Shown here: in pieces, positions 26,843 through 34,293 of the stretch
Layout of the letters: each line of letters starts with the position of its first letter
How positions within the stretch are numbered: position 1 is the first letter of the stretch
Assembly (NCBI GenBank): GCA_947502145.1
Contig: CANMYO010000001.1
Location: 1-64,000 of the forward strand
Direction of reading: 5' to 3'
Length of the DNA stretch: 64,000 bases
Origin: an uncultured Paracoccaceae bacterium
GTDB lineage: Bacteria > Pseudomonadota > Alphaproteobacteria > Rhodobacterales > Rhodobacteraceae
Translations under genes and position numbers: made by a program
The notes under the pieces: model-generated
Seen by the model: the letters and a program-made list of their open reading frames with translations, nothing else
Told to the model about the DNA's origin: nothing
Databases searched by the model: none

Positions 26843-27774
26843 GACAACTTTCTCAGACGGGGGTTGGAGACTTCATCAAGACCAAGGTTGATCAGCAGAA
26901 GGCCAATGAACATCACCGCCAACAGCAGCGTCGGGATGCCCCACCACCACCAGAGGTTCTGGATCAGTGCGCCTGCGTTGATCGCCTCGTAGATCGTGCG
27001 GCCCAGCGTCGGGATGCGTTGCGGGCCAAGGCCCAGCACCTCTAGCCCGACGGCGGTGACGATCGAGGTGGTGACATTGGCGATGAACGATCCAAACAGG
27101 TAAGGCACCAGGTTCGGCATCATTTCGCGGAACATGATGTGGCCGGTGGATGCCCCCGAGAGGCGCGCCATCTGCACATAGCCCGACTGTTTCATCGATA
27201 ACACTTGTGCACGGATCAACCGGGTCGGTGACTGCCATACGAAGCCCGCGATCAGCAGCGCCATCAACGTCAGCGACACGTCTCCGAAGGACGATTGGAA
27301 TACCACGAGGATCAACAGCGGCGGAATGGTGATCATCACATCGGATATCACCCGGATGACGTCATCGACCCGCCCGCCGACAAAACCGGCGGTGAAGCCG
27401 AGGAAAATACCGGTGCTCATCCCGATCAGCGATGCCAGAAGCCCGACAAACAGCGAATTGGGAGCACCGATGATGATCAGCGCGAGGATGTCCCGGCCTG
27501 ACCCGTCCGTGCCAAGCGGATAGTCCCAGACACCTTCTTGCCGGCGCAGGTTTTCAAAGCCGACGGGTGGCAGTTTCAGCGTCGCTGAGCCGGTGAAAAC
27601 CAGATCAAGGTTCCAGAGGATGCGCCCGATGATACCAAGAAGGATGATCCCCAGCAGCAGGCCAATGCCCCAGATAAGCTTGGGGTTGCGCCAGGGGTTG
27701 TCAAAGCGGCGGATGCGGCGGGCCTGGCGCTTTTCTGCGCGGGTCAGCGGGGTGTTGGTTGCCTCGGTCATCAT
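26839..27774 (-). CDS. ABC transporter permease, DppC/OppC type
   Basis: A 311-residue inner-membrane protein with a cytoplasmic N-terminal tail, a first membrane helix (LIWGIGLLLGIILLGIIGRI) and a C-terminal five-helix permease core. The EAA loop that contacts the ATPase is near SGYVQMARLSGASTGHIMFREMMPN. It resembles the DppC/OppC branch and pairs with the DppB-type permease. The start overlaps the stop of the upstream permease by 4 bp, and its stop overlaps the ATPase start by 4 bp. Substrate is inferred from the mannosidase. Confidence 0.92.
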   Translation of the reverse strand: MMTEATNTPLTRAEKRQARRIRRFDNPWRNPKLIWGIGLLLGIILLGIIGRILWNLDLVFTGSATLKLPPVGFENLRRQEGVWDYPLGTDGSGRDILALIIIGAPNSLFVGLLASLIGMSTGIFLGFTAGFVGGRVDDVIRVISDVMITIPPLLILVVFQSSFGDVSLTLMALLIAGFVWQSPTRLIRAQVLSMKQSGYVQMARLSGASTGHIMFREMMPNLVPYLFGSFIANVTTSIVTAVGLEVLGLGPQRIPTLGRTIYEAINAGALIQNLWWWWGIPTLLLAVMFIGLLLINLGLDEVSNPRLRKLS

Positions 27775-28781
27775 GCCACCTCGTGCCGCACGCGCGGATC
27801 AATGAAAGGGTAGATCAGGTCGACAATGAAAACGCTGAGCGCTGTCAGCAGGATGATCACGTAGCTGACCCCCTGAATGACCGGGAAATCCTGATCGAGG
27901 ATCGCGTCATATAACAGTTTGCCCATGCCGTTGTAGGCAAAGATGCGTTCCACCAGCACCTGTCCGGCAATCAGCAGCCCGATCTTGAGCGCGAAGGCCG
28001 TAATCTGCGGCAGGATCGCGTTGCGGATCATATATTTATACAGGATGTAACGCGGCTTCAGCCCCTTTGCCTTGGCCAGTGTCGTGTGATCTTCGCCCTG
28101 AACGGTGATCATCAATCCGCGCATCCCCAGCGCCCAGAAGCCGAAAGTGACGACAACGATGGACAGCGCAGGCAGGAAGCCGTGCTGAAGGACCGAGCTG
28201 GCAAAGGTCCAGGTCCAGCCGGGTTCGACCGTCAGCCCATAGGCGCCGGTCAGCGGGAACCACTGCAGTTTGGCAGCAAAGATCCACATCAACAGCAGGC
28301 CCGAGAGGATCGGAGGGATCGAGGTAAAGACCATCGCCGCGGGGATTGCGACCTTCCAGAGCCGCGGCGTCTTTTCCCAGACCATCAGCGCGCCCAGAAG
28401 GTTGCCGACGATGAATGTGATGATTAGCGAGATCAGCATCAGCCCCAGTGTCCAAGGCAAGGCATTGGCGATGAGGGCAGACACAGGGGTTGGAAAGGCT
28501 GCGGTAGACAGCCCGAAATCAAGAAGAAGAACACCCTTTATGTATTTGATATACTGAACAATCATCGGTTGATCGATGCCCATTTGGGCACGCAATGTCG
28601 CAAGAATTTCGTCGGCATTTTCAACCGTGCCAGCCCCTGCGGCCATTCGCCCCAGCGCAATTTCGGCCGGATCAACCGGAGACAGCCGCGGAATGATCCA
28701 GATCAGCGTGGCCGCAATCAGGATGGTCAGGACCAAGGTGATGAGGCGGTTGATGATATACTCTTTTGGAATGCGGCTCAT
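27771..28781 (-). CDS. ABC transporter permease, DppB/OppB type
   Basis: A 336-residue inner-membrane permease with an N-terminal helix (LITLVLTILIAATLIWIIPRLSPVDP), a periplasmic domain of about 70 residues and a C-terminal core of five helices. The EAA loop lies near AKAKGLKPRYILYKYMIRNAILPQ. It is the DppB/OppB partner of the following permease. The ATG at 28781 overlaps the stop of a 75-residue ORF by 4 bp. All the transport genes and the mannosidase downstream read in one direction without gaps, so they are one transcript. Confidence 0.93.
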   Translation of the reverse strand: MSRIPKEYIINRLITLVLTILIAATLIWIIPRLSPVDPAEIALGRMAAGAGTVENADEILATLRAQMGIDQPMIVQYIKYIKGVLLLDFGLSTAAFPTPVSALIANALPWTLGLMLISLIITFIVGNLLGALMVWEKTPRLWKVAIPAAMVFTSIPPILSGLLLMWIFAAKLQWFPLTGAYGLTVEPGWTWTFASSVLQHGFLPALSIVVVTFGFWALGMRGLMITVQGEDHTTLAKAKGLKPRYILYKYMIRNAILPQITAFALKIGLLIAGQVLVERIFAYNGMGKLLYDAILDQDFPVIQGVSYVIILLTALSVFIVDLIYPFIDPRVRHEVA

Positions 28782-29005
28782 GAGTTGATCCTCACCTGGG
28801 AAGGGGTCCGGATTTCGCGCAACGGATGCGGCGCGGTCGCGTTGATCACTTTGAAGGGTGCGACGCGGTCGCAGGGGATACCTGCGGGTGCGGCCCGGCG
28901 CACATCGCCCTGCGACAGCAGCCAGTCATGCATTTCCCCGTTGGCCCCGCCTGCGGTTGCGGGGCGGGCGATGGGGTCAACGGGATTTGGAACTGCGACT
29001 GTCAC
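28778..29005 (-). CDS. Unknown 75-residue protein locked between dioxygenase and permease genes
   Basis: A short reading frame from a GTG at 29005 that overlaps the dioxygenase stop (GTGA) and whose stop overlaps the permease ATG (ATGA). Double coupling of this kind strongly suggests a translated gene rather than a shadow. The product starts VTVAVPNPVDPIARPATAGG, has a centre MHDWLLSQGDVRRAAPAG and ends LREIRTPSQVRINS. It has no membrane segment and no recognised domain. It may be a small accessory protein, or a leftover of a larger gene kept to preserve coupling. The frame also extends upstream to 29047, inside the dioxygenase gene. Confidence 0.5.
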   Translation of the reverse strand: MTVAVPNPVDPIARPATAGGANGEMHDWLLSQGDVRRAAPAGIPCDRVAPFKVINATAPHPLREIRTPSQVRINS

Positions 29006-29772
29006 GCCGCCTCTCCTGCAGCGGCGCGGCTGATATGGTGGTTCCACCCTCGCAAGACCATGCGTTCGTCGGGATGCCTGTTGCCGTCTTCGATACGGTC
29101 AGCACCGGAATAGAGTTGGCACAACACGGTCTTGCGCAGGTCATCCGAGCGGTTGGGCATTGATCCGTGCAGCGTGAAATAATGGAAAAACACAACGTCG
29201 CCGGGTTCGGCTTCGATGATGGTCGCATTTTCGATCGGGTATTGATCAAGCACGTCGTTCTTGCGCCGCCCGTCCGCGCCCGCAATTCGACCCAGCCGGT
29301 GCGAACCGGGGTACACCCGCAGGCATCCCATTGCGTCCGTCGCCTTGCTGACATGCACGATCCCCGCGATCATGCTGTCGTGCAGAGTGGGAAAATAGGG
29401 CCAGTCCTGGTGCATCGGAAAGGGCGATCCCGCCTCGGCCGGCTTTTGAAAAAGCTTGGAGTGATGCAGGATGATGTCGGGGCCGATCAGCGTCTCAACG
29501 ACATCCAGAAACCATTCATTGAGGAATGCATTGAGCCAGACCCGGCTATATTTCTGGACGTTGTGGGTATGCAGAATCCGATCACCGCTTTGCGCGATTT
29601 TCGTCGCCTCACCACCGTCCCATGTCGCGTCCACATCTTCGCCGCTGCTGACAAGCTGATGCACGATGCGGTCAAATGCGGTTTCCAATGCGGCCACCTC
29701 GTCAGGCGAAAAGACCCCTTTTGCAAGGTAATAGCCGTTCTCGTCGAAATACGCCTTCACATCGGATGACAT
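29002..29772 (-). CDS. Phytanoyl-CoA dioxygenase (PhyH) family protein
   Basis: A 256-residue Fe(II)/2-oxoglutarate-dependent oxygenase of the PhyH family. The jelly-roll metal site is visible as HQDWPYFP (His and Asp, about residue 118) and the distal His in FFHYFTLHGSMPNRSDDLRKT, followed by the 2-oxoglutarate-binding Arg. Members hydroxylate diverse small molecules, often in natural-product or sugar catabolism. The start at 29772 has GAGGAG about 8 bp upstream. The gene follows the substrate-binding protein and precedes the permeases, so it belongs to the importer operon. Its substrate is unknown. It may act on the imported compound or an aglycone. Confidence 0.85.
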   Translation of the reverse strand: MSSDVKAYFDENGYYLAKGVFSPDEVAALETAFDRIVHQLVSSGEDVDATWDGGEATKIAQSGDRILHTHNVQKYSRVWLNAFLNEWFLDVVETLIGPDIILHHSKLFQKPAEAGSPFPMHQDWPYFPTLHDSMIAGIVHVSKATDAMGCLRVYPGSHRLGRIAGADGRRKNDVLDQYPIENATIIEAEPGDVVFFHYFTLHGSMPNRSDDLRKTVLCQLYSGADRIEDGNRHPDERMVLRGWNHHISRAAAGEAA

Positions 29773-29841
29773 GACAGTTCTCCTCTGGTGTTTGTCAAAG
29801 TCCCGACCCTGAGCCGGGACTTTCATAACCAATCAGTGCGC

Positions 29842-29870
29842 CGTTACCCCGAAACCCGTACGGGGTAACG
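29842..29870. terminator. Intergenic stem-loop after the ABC binding-protein gene
   Basis: CGTTACCCCG and CGGGGTAACG form a perfect 10-bp stem with a 9-base loop, 8 bp beyond the stop of the substrate-binding protein gene on the minus strand. No T-run follows, so it is unlikely to be a full terminator. It is more likely to stabilise the 3' end of the binding-protein mRNA or reduce read-through into the dioxygenase and permease genes. Confidence 0.5.
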
Positions 29871-29877
29871 CCCGGCC

Positions 29878-31614
29878 TTAACCGCCAGATTTTTCCAGAT
29901 TGTGGATGATCTGATGCGTGTGGTTCCACCAGAAGAACGGGTGGTTGTAGTTGTTGTCAGCACTGGGCCAACCCGTCCAATAGGTGTTGCTGAACGGGAT
30001 GAGCTTGGCCGATTGCACCAGCGGGACAAATGGCATCTCGGCGTCAAGATACTGGTAGGCCTCTGCCACCATGCCCGGCACTTCGGGGTCGCCAAGTGGC
30101 TTGCCGGCCATTGCATCGACAATTTCAGAGTACTTGGCCGCGCCCTCGCTGTTCCAACGCGCGGTATTATTGAAGCCGGGAGACCGTTCGCCAACCGGCA
30201 CCACGTCTTTGACCGTATAGCGCCCCATTGACGCCCAGGGTTCATTGACTGACCCGCATGACAGCCAGCTATAGGACATTTCAAAGGTTCCAAATGGCAG
30301 GACCTCGCCCCAGAACACGCCGTTTTCGACCGGCACTGCCTTTGCCTTGATTCCTGCGCGGCTCAACTGCTCGACGATCACGTCGATGGTGCGCGTGTAT
30401 TCGGTTGAGGCCGAGTTCACGTGGATGTCCACGCTCAGCTCTTCACCGTCCTTTTCGTAGACACCCGCCGCACCCATGGTCCAGCCTTCCGCCTCGATCA
30501 TTGCCTTGCCGGCTTCGGCATCCCCAGTCGCAGGCAGGGTGAGCCCGGCCTCTTCGATGGCCGAGATAAACGGGTCCATGGACCCATATTCCGCGAACAT
30601 CGTTCTGGACGGCACGGTCGAACCTTCTGCCGCAACGGTCACGATCTGGTTGCGGTCAATGATCGTGGCGACGGCCTTGCGCATGTTGGCATTATCCCAG
30701 GGCGCAATCGTGGTGTTGATTTCCAGCTGTCGCGCGCAAGGATCCGCCGCAGCATAGGGATAATCGTCATACCAGGCGATGACGTTGGGGTTCTGCGCGG
30801 CAATCGCCTCAAACGTGCCGACGCTGACGTTTTGCGCCGCGTCCATCTGGTTTGTCGCGATCAACTGCGCGCGGCTTTCTTCGCCACCGCTTTCAAGGAA
30901 CACGACGCGCTGCGGCGCTGGCAGGTCCTGAAATCCGGCCTTTGCGCCCCACCAATTGTCGTTGCGATCCCAGATTGCCCGGCTCGTCGTGGCGCTGGTG
31001 AACGTGTAGGGCCCGGTGCCAATCGGGTTGGGAAATGTAAATGTCGCCGGATCTTCGGCGGCCCATATGTGTTCCGGCATGATCAGGAACGATCCAAAGA
31101 TGCGCACGCCGAAATTCTCGACGATAAAGCGCGGATTGGGATCGTTCAGGGTGAATTTGACCGTGAGGTCGTCCACCTGTTCCACGCTTGCAACCTGCGC
31201 ACGAATTGTCGCCGCCTCGCGCGAGGAAATCTCTTCGTTCGTCATCGCCATGTTCACGGTAAATAAGACGTCATCGGCGTCAAACGCCTCTCCGTCGGAC
31301 CATTCCACCCCGTCGCGCAGCGTTATGGTGAATTCCGTCGACATGTCATTCTGCGTGAACCCGGTCGCCAGCCAGGGGTCGAGGTCACCGGTCGCGTAGT
31401 TGAGAATGAACAGCGGTTCCCACATTGTCTGATGGGCGCCGTGCATCCGTTTGGTGCCGGGGGTGAACCAGTTGAAGTTTTCCGGGTCCTTGATGGTCCG
31501 GTCGAGATCAAAGATCACGGTGTCTTCGCGCGCCACATCCTGCGCGACGGCCATCCCGGTCGCGGCGGTCAGCGCCAGCACCGAGGCGGTCATCCAGTTT
31601 AGTGAACGGGTCAT
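29878..31614 (-). CDS. ABC transporter substrate-binding protein, peptide/oligosaccharide (family 5) type
   Basis: A 578-residue periplasmic binding protein with a signal peptide (MTRSLNWMTASVLALTAATGMAVAQ, cleavage after AVA). The mature part has family-5 landmarks, for example MWEPLFILNYATGDLDPWLATGF and TITLRDGVEWSDGEAFDADDVLFT. It captures the substrate for the DppB/DppC-type permeases encoded downstream. Family 5 binds peptides, nickel and also plant and mannan oligosaccharides; the mannosidase in the operon favours the latter. A strong stem-loop follows the gene, consistent with higher expression than the downstream permeases. Confidence 0.92.
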   Translation of the reverse strand: MTRSLNWMTASVLALTAATGMAVAQDVAREDTVIFDLDRTIKDPENFNWFTPGTKRMHGAHQTMWEPLFILNYATGDLDPWLATGFTQNDMSTEFTITLRDGVEWSDGEAFDADDVLFTVNMAMTNEEISSREAATIRAQVASVEQVDDLTVKFTLNDPNPRFIVENFGVRIFGSFLIMPEHIWAAEDPATFTFPNPIGTGPYTFTSATTSRAIWDRNDNWWGAKAGFQDLPAPQRVVFLESGGEESRAQLIATNQMDAAQNVSVGTFEAIAAQNPNVIAWYDDYPYAAADPCARQLEINTTIAPWDNANMRKAVATIIDRNQIVTVAAEGSTVPSRTMFAEYGSMDPFISAIEEAGLTLPATGDAEAGKAMIEAEGWTMGAAGVYEKDGEELSVDIHVNSASTEYTRTIDVIVEQLSRAGIKAKAVPVENGVFWGEVLPFGTFEMSYSWLSCGSVNEPWASMGRYTVKDVVPVGERSPGFNNTARWNSEGAAKYSEIVDAMAGKPLGDPEVPGMVAEAYQYLDAEMPFVPLVQSAKLIPFSNTYWTGWPSADNNYNHPFFWWNHTHQIIHNLEKSGG

Positions 31615-31662
31615 GTGTTTCCTCCCTACGTTTGAGGCGTTTTGCCCCTTGTCGTCATTCGT

Positions 31663-32343
31663 TTATCGAACGTAATCCATCACCATAACGCGGGTGCGTT
31701 CGGGGATGTTCTCTTTGGTGATGTCGCAGGTGTGCCCGAGGGCAAAGTCGACATCTTCATCTTTGAAATTGCTCAGAAAACTTTCAATCCACATCGTATT
31801 GCGCGGCTTGTAAGTGAGCGTGCGAAAGTGCATCGGAATGACCAGCTTGGGGCGCATGCGATGGATCATCTGCATCAGGTCCGGCAATTCCAGCGTCAGA
31901 TAGCCCCCCGCCAGCGCAAACAGGATGTCGGTGTCTGCGAAAAACGCCTGCTGGGCATCGGTGAGCGGGTTGCCAACATCCCCCATATGCGCGCATTTGA
32001 TGCCATCAAGCGTAAAGCGATACATGCCATTCTGCCCCGGCACCTCATGCTCGGGGTGGTGATCCCATTCCGCGGCTTCGATTGCGGATATCGCAAGGCC
32101 CGCTGCGGTGGCCTGCCCGCCGCTTTGTGCGACCTTGAGGGCGTTCACGACGGTCGGATTTCCCGAAATCAGGTCAGCCCGGCAATGGGCGCTGTCGTCA
32201 TCGGATGAGATGATCACGATATCGCTGGACTCGCGGATGGGCGCATAGCCGACCCCTTCTGGCGTGTAGGGGTCGGTTATGACGCTTGGCCCTTCGTCAG
32301 GGAGAAGGCGAAAGGCCGCGTGTCCGAACCAGGTGATCTTCAA
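31663..32343 (-). CDS. MBL-fold (UPF0173-like) protein with altered metal motif
   Basis: A 226-residue protein with the metallo-beta-lactamase fold pattern. It starts MKITWFGHAAFRLLPDEGPSVITDPY, and has later metal-region motifs KCAHMGDVGN and LVIPMHFRT. The central motif normally written HxHxDH is not intact: the equivalent stretch reads IISSDDDSAHCRAD, so only the last His and several Asp residues are present. It may bind metal differently or have lost hydrolase activity. It lies between the two dioxygenase-containing parts of the operon and would be transcribed with them. No substrate can be assigned. Confidence 0.8.
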   Translation of the reverse strand: MKITWFGHAAFRLLPDEGPSVITDPYTPEGVGYAPIRESSDIVIISSDDDSAHCRADLISGNPTVVNALKVAQSGGQATAAGLAISAIEAAEWDHHPEHEVPGQNGMYRFTLDGIKCAHMGDVGNPLTDAQQAFFADTDILFALAGGYLTLELPDLMQMIHRMRPKLVIPMHFRTLTYKPRNTMWIESFLSNFKDEDVDFALGHTCDITKENIPERTRVMVMDYVR

Positions 32344-32358
32344 CTGCGTATCACTCCG

Positions 32359-33183
32359 TCAATTGTTGCCCACCACATGGGGGCTGGTTGTCAATTTGAT
32401 GTCGTCATTCGTAGGGCGCGGGTGCGTGACCCATGCGCCCGCATTGCCACGGCACAGCACCGCTTCGACGCCGGTCGCCCATGCCGTATCAGTGATCCGG
32501 ACCTCGGGTGGACAATAGCGCAGCGTCAGCCCGCAGCGCCGCCGATCGCTGCTATTGGGCAGTGAGCCATGCACCAGCATATCCGCATGCAGAGAAATCT
32601 GTCCGGCCTTCAGTGAATTGGTGAAAGGCCTACCCAATGCCGCGGCATTGGCTGTGCCCATATGAAAGACCGAGCCCGCGCCCCTTTCCGACGTCGGCAG
32701 CGCGCCTTTGTCATGGGTGCCGGGAATGAAGCGCATGGCAGCGTTTTCCGCATCCGCATCGTCAATCGCCAGCCAGACGGTGACGGTGCGCGCGGGGGTC
32801 AGGCTCCAGAAACTTGCATCCTGATGCCAAGGCACCCGCTTTGGATCGCCCGCGGCCTTGGACAGAACCGCAGAGGCCCAGCAAATCACATCGGGGCCAA
32901 TCAGGTCGGCCACCAGATCAACGATCCGCGCGTCCGTCGCGATATCATAAAGCCCCGCCAAACGCGCCTGATAGCAGTTGATGCCGTAGGCCCCTTCGGT
33001 GCCAAGATCGGTCATCAAGCGATCTATGTAGGCGCGGACCCCGGCCATTTCCGAAGCCGGGAAGATATCGAAGGGTTGCACATACCCCGCCGCGTTATAC
33101 TGCGCGATGTCTTCCGACGTCAGGCGGGCCGGACGCGGGTTTGTGACGGGTTTGAACCTGAGATCGGGCTTCGAATCGAGCAT
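32359..33183 (-). CDS. Phytanoyl-CoA dioxygenase (PhyH) family protein
   Basis: A 274-residue Fe(II)/2-oxoglutarate-type oxygenase, the second of two in this locus. The facial triad is visible in WHQDASFWSLTP (His and Asp) and HADMLVHGSLPNSSDRRRCGLTLRY (distal His and the co-substrate Arg). The start at 33183 has GAGAGGA just upstream; the frame continues to 33741 only because it runs antisense through the AraC gene. It is the first gene of the minus-strand operon, with the AraC regulator divergent 130 bp away. The two oxygenases are clearly different in sequence, so they may act on different positions or substrates. Confidence 0.87.
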   Translation of the reverse strand: MLDSKPDLRFKPVTNPRPARLTSEDIAQYNAAGYVQPFDIFPASEMAGVRAYIDRLMTDLGTEGAYGINCYQARLAGLYDIATDARIVDLVADLIGPDVICWASAVLSKAAGDPKRVPWHQDASFWSLTPARTVTVWLAIDDADAENAAMRFIPGTHDKGALPTSERGAGSVFHMGTANAAALGRPFTNSLKAGQISLHADMLVHGSLPNSSDRRRCGLTLRYCPPEVRITDTAWATGVEAVLCRGNAGAWVTHPRPTNDDIKLTTSPHVVGNN

Positions 33184-33312
33184 CTGTCCTCTCCAATTGC
33201 TTACAAGGCTAGAACTGGGCTGGCGCGGTCGCAGCGACGGGTCTTGACATTTTTCTGCACAATTTTGATTTTCTCCTTGCTTGAAGGGCCGATTATTCCG
33301 CAATCTTGGCAC

Positions 33313-34155
33313 ATGGAAAATGAAACCTTTCGGATTTCCAGCTACATCGACCCGGGCGAATCCTTTCACTTTGCCCGCAAGCACCTGGCCAAGCGGTTTC
33401 CGAACAAGGCCCATGATCACGACTACTTTGAGGTCTTTCTGATCGAGAACGGTCGCACCAGGCATTGGGTCAATGGCGTGACCCAATGGCTTGAGCCCGG
33501 CCAGCTGATGTTCATTCGCCCCGGCGACCGCCATGCGTTCAAGGCGGATCGGGAACAGGGTTGTCAGATCATTAACGTCATGTTCCGCGTCGAAACCGCG
33601 GCACATCTGATTGACCGCTATGGCGATACGATCAGAGGACGCTATTTCGCATCCGCCGACGGTCTGCCCGAGCTTCACAATCTGGGCCCGGCCCGGTTTG
33701 AACGGGCGGTGAATGTCGCGCAGCAGCTGAAAACCGCGCACCGGACATTGGCCCGGATCGAGGAATACCTGCTGACACTCATCAATCGGGTCGCGGATAT
33801 CTCAAGCCAGGTCAATGCGCGCGCGCCGCAATGGTTTGTCACCGCCTGTAGCGCCGTGCAGGCGCCGGAGGTTTTTCGCGGCGGCGCGGCTGCATTCATT
33901 GCGGCCTGCGGTCGCAGCCATGAACACGTCTGCCGCACCACCAATCAGCGCCTTGGCATGACCCCCACGCAATACGTCAACCAGATCAGGATCGAGCACG
34001 CGGCGCATCTGCTGCGGTCTGACGACATTCCGATCGAATCCCTCGCGTTGCAGTGCGGCTTTGAGCACACCGGCTATTTCTATCGGCTGTTCCGCGACAG
34101 GTACGGCACCACGCCCCGGCGCTACCGCGTTTTGCATCAACGCAACCCGTTCTGA
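33313..34155 (+). CDS. AraC-family transcriptional regulator with cupin sensor domain
   Basis: A 280-residue regulator. The N-terminal half is a cupin-like ligand domain, starting MENETFRISSYIDPGESFHFARK and with HDHDYFEVFLIENGRTRHWVNG and FIRPGDRHAF. The C-terminal 100 residues are the double helix-turn-helix of AraC/XylS proteins, ending QCGFEHTGYFYRLFRDRYGTTPRRYR. Such proteins usually activate sugar catabolic genes when ligand binds. It is divergent from the oxygenase-importer-mannosidase operon, which is its most likely target. A possible promoter with TTGACA at 33244-33249 lies in the gap. Confidence 0.9.
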   Translation: MENETFRISSYIDPGESFHFARKHLAKRFPNKAHDHDYFEVFLIENGRTRHWVNGVTQWLEPGQLMFIRPGDRHAFKADREQGCQIINVMFRVETAAHLIDRYGDTIRGRYFASADGLPELHNLGPARFERAVNVAQQLKTAHRTLARIEEYLLTLINRVADISSQVNARAPQWFVTACSAVQAPEVFRGGAAAFIAACGRSHEHVCRTTNQRLGMTPTQYVNQIRIEHAAHLLRSDDIPIESLALQCGFEHTGYFYRLFRDRYGTTPRRYRVLHQRNPF

Positions 34156-34239
34156 GCCACCCCCGCAGGCGGGCCGCCCCTGCCACGGAGGGGTTTCATG
34201 ATGCGTGCTGCCTGCAAAACCTGTGCGTGAAAACAAGAA

Positions 34240-34268
34240 TTGAACATTGTTCAAATTCATGCTATTCC
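34240..34268 (+). promoter_or_regulatory. Possible promoter with overlapping palindromic operator for the biosynthetic operon
   Basis: TTGAACATTGTTCAA (34240-34254) is an inverted repeat with 6-bp arms around ATT. Its left arm doubles as a -35-like TTGAAC, and 17 bp later TATTCC (34263-34268) could serve as a weak -10. The ribosome site GGAAAG (34281-34286) and the TTG start of the P450 gene (34294) follow at sensible distances. The layout suggests repression by a dimeric regulator. No gene for such a regulator is in the operon, and the promoter is predicted only. Confidence 0.4.
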
Positions 34269-34293
34269 CTGCGGTGAGCTGGAAAGTATTATC

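Noticed and set aside
33184-33741. N-terminal extension of the second PhyH gene
   Set aside because: It is antisense to the AraC gene; the ATG at 33183 has a ribosome site and a proper family start.
34240-34254. LexA box upstream of the P450
   Set aside because: Alphaproteobacterial LexA sites are direct GTTC-N7-GTTC repeats; this is an inverted repeat with 3-bp centre.
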